Assembly (NCBI GenBank): GCA_020434645.1
Contig: JAGRAK010000132.1
Location: forward strand, 1-5,825
Direction of reading: 5' to 3'
Source: Bdellovibrionales bacterium
GTDB taxonomy: Bacteria; Bdellovibrionota; Bdellovibrionia; Bdellovibrionales; UBA1609
DNA length: 5,825 bases
A program made the translations under genes and the position numbers. Positions 5,164-5,825 of this stretch are shown piece by piece; positions within the stretch are counted from its first letter, which is position 1; each line of letters starts with the position of its first letter. The notes under the pieces were generated by a model. The model was not told the DNA's origin. It was given only the letters and a program-made list of their open reading frames with translations, and searched no databases.

Positions 5164-5825
5164 ATGCAACCTGAGCTTATTCGTAACTTTTCTATTATAG
5201 CGCATATTGACCACGGTAAATCGACATTGGCCGATGGGTTGCTATTGAAAACAGGGGCGATTAGCGATCGTCAGAAGAAAAGTCAGTATTTAGACTCAAT
5301 GGATCTCGAGCGCGAGCGTGGTATTACTATCAAGGCTCAAACTGTGCGACTTAACTATCAAGCTAAAGATGGAAAAGTTTATCAGTTGAATCTTATTGAT
5401 ACTCCCGGGCATGTCGATTTTGCGTATGAGGTGTCGCGCTCTCTTGCGGCTTGCGAGGGGGCACTGCTTGTGGTGGACGCGGCTCAAGGTGTTGAGGCGC
5501 AAACATTAGCCAATGTGTATCTTGCGCTAGCAAATGATCTCGCTATTCAAATTGTAATAAATAAAATTGATCTTCCATCAGCTGACCCCGAGGGAGTTAA
5601 AAAACAAATTGAAGACTCCATTGGTCTTGATGCTTCAAATGCCATTTTAGCTTCAGCTAAAGAAGGCATTGGTCTCGAAGAAATTCTTGAGGCAGTGATC
5701 GCCAATATACCGCCGCCGAAAGCCGCTCGCGAAGAACCACTTCGCGCATTGGTGTTTGATTCATGGTTTGATTCCTATCAGGGTGTCGTTATTTTGTGCC
5801 GAATTGTTGACGGTAAAGTTTCTCG
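5164..5825 (+). CDS. lepA: Elongation factor 4 (LepA), N-terminal 220 residues, cut by the right edge
   Basis: LepA is a ribosome-dependent GTPase related to EF-G that acts on translating or assembling 30S/70S ribosomes and is thought to help under ionic stress. The visible part is the G domain plus the first strands of domain II; the whole protein is normally about 600 residues. GTPase motifs are complete: G1 AHIDHGKST (13-21), G2 ERGITIK (51-57, Thr55), G3 DTPGH (79-83, catalytic His83), G4 NKID (133-136) and G5 SAKEG (164-168). The LDSMDLERERGITIKAQTV segment is typical of LepA and separates it from EF-G, TypA and EF-Tu. A TGA (5161-5163) directly precedes the ATG in frame, so the start is forced. 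The ribosome site is weak (AGAG about 13 bases upstream), so translation may depend on metK, which ends 19 bases earlier. Confidence 0.97.
   Translation, partial: MQPELIRNFSIIAHIDHGKSTLADGLLLKTGAISDRQKKSQYLDSMDLERERGITIKAQTVRLNYQAKDGKVYQLNLIDTPGHVDFAYEVSRSLAACEGALLVVDAAQGVEAQTLANVYLALANDLAIQIVINKIDLPSADPEGVKKQIEDSIGLDASNAILASAKEGIGLEEILEAVIANIPPPKAAREEPLRALVFDSWFDSYQGVVILCRIVDGKVS

Noticed and set aside
5296..5502. Minus-strand open frame inside lepA
   Set aside because: The plus strand here encodes the complete LepA GTPase motifs, so the opposite frame is a shadow.

Overview
The window is a piece of a moderately AT-rich Gram-negative-type bacterial chromosome. It holds seven genes in two opposed groups separated by a short divergent intergenic region at 2790-2882. 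The minus-strand group (1-2789) encodes three unrecognised proteins, each starting with a plausible secretion signal. The plus-strand group (2883-5825) is housekeeping: an O6-alkylguanine-DNA alkyltransferase, a short hibernation-promoting factor, S-adenosylmethionine synthetase (metK) and the start of elongation factor 4 (lepA). The style (many small exported Cys-containing proteins, short HPF, MetK close to its usual length) would fit a Bdellovibrionota or other deltaproteobacterium-like lineage. That placement is a guess from impression, not a homology result.

Minus-strand region. Transcription probably starts just before 2789 and reads a 91-residue exported protein with two cysteines. Its last codons overlap by 13 bases the start of a 734-residue exported protein. 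After a 130-base gap with its own promoter-like sequence and a hairpin comes a third exported protein that runs off the left edge. The 734-residue protein is the most interesting object here. Its C-terminal third alternates predicted strands and helices and places a lone His (550) and a lone Cys (624) at the ends of two hydrophobic strands. This is the layout of clan CD (caspase-like) cysteine peptidases, although the usual His-Gly signature is missing. Six of its seven cysteines lie in the N-terminal 288 residues and C624 is the only one after that.

Plus-strand region. The genes run in one direction with gaps of 132, 99 and 19 bases and no clear intrinsic terminator between them, so read-through from the alkyltransferase gene to lepA is possible. 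The 99-base leader of metK contains a nested RNA fold in which ACCTCG (3940-3945) pairs perfectly with CGAGGT (3982-3987), the Shine-Dalgarno region of metK, around an inner perfect 6-bp hairpin. This would be a plausible translational switch for the SAM-making enzyme, and it does not resemble the SAM riboswitch consensus sequences I can recall.

Functional picture: the right-hand genes cover DNA repair, ribosome dormancy, methyl-donor supply and translation fidelity. The left-hand genes look like a secreted or envelope accessory module, with a possible divergent protease and a small co-translated partner.
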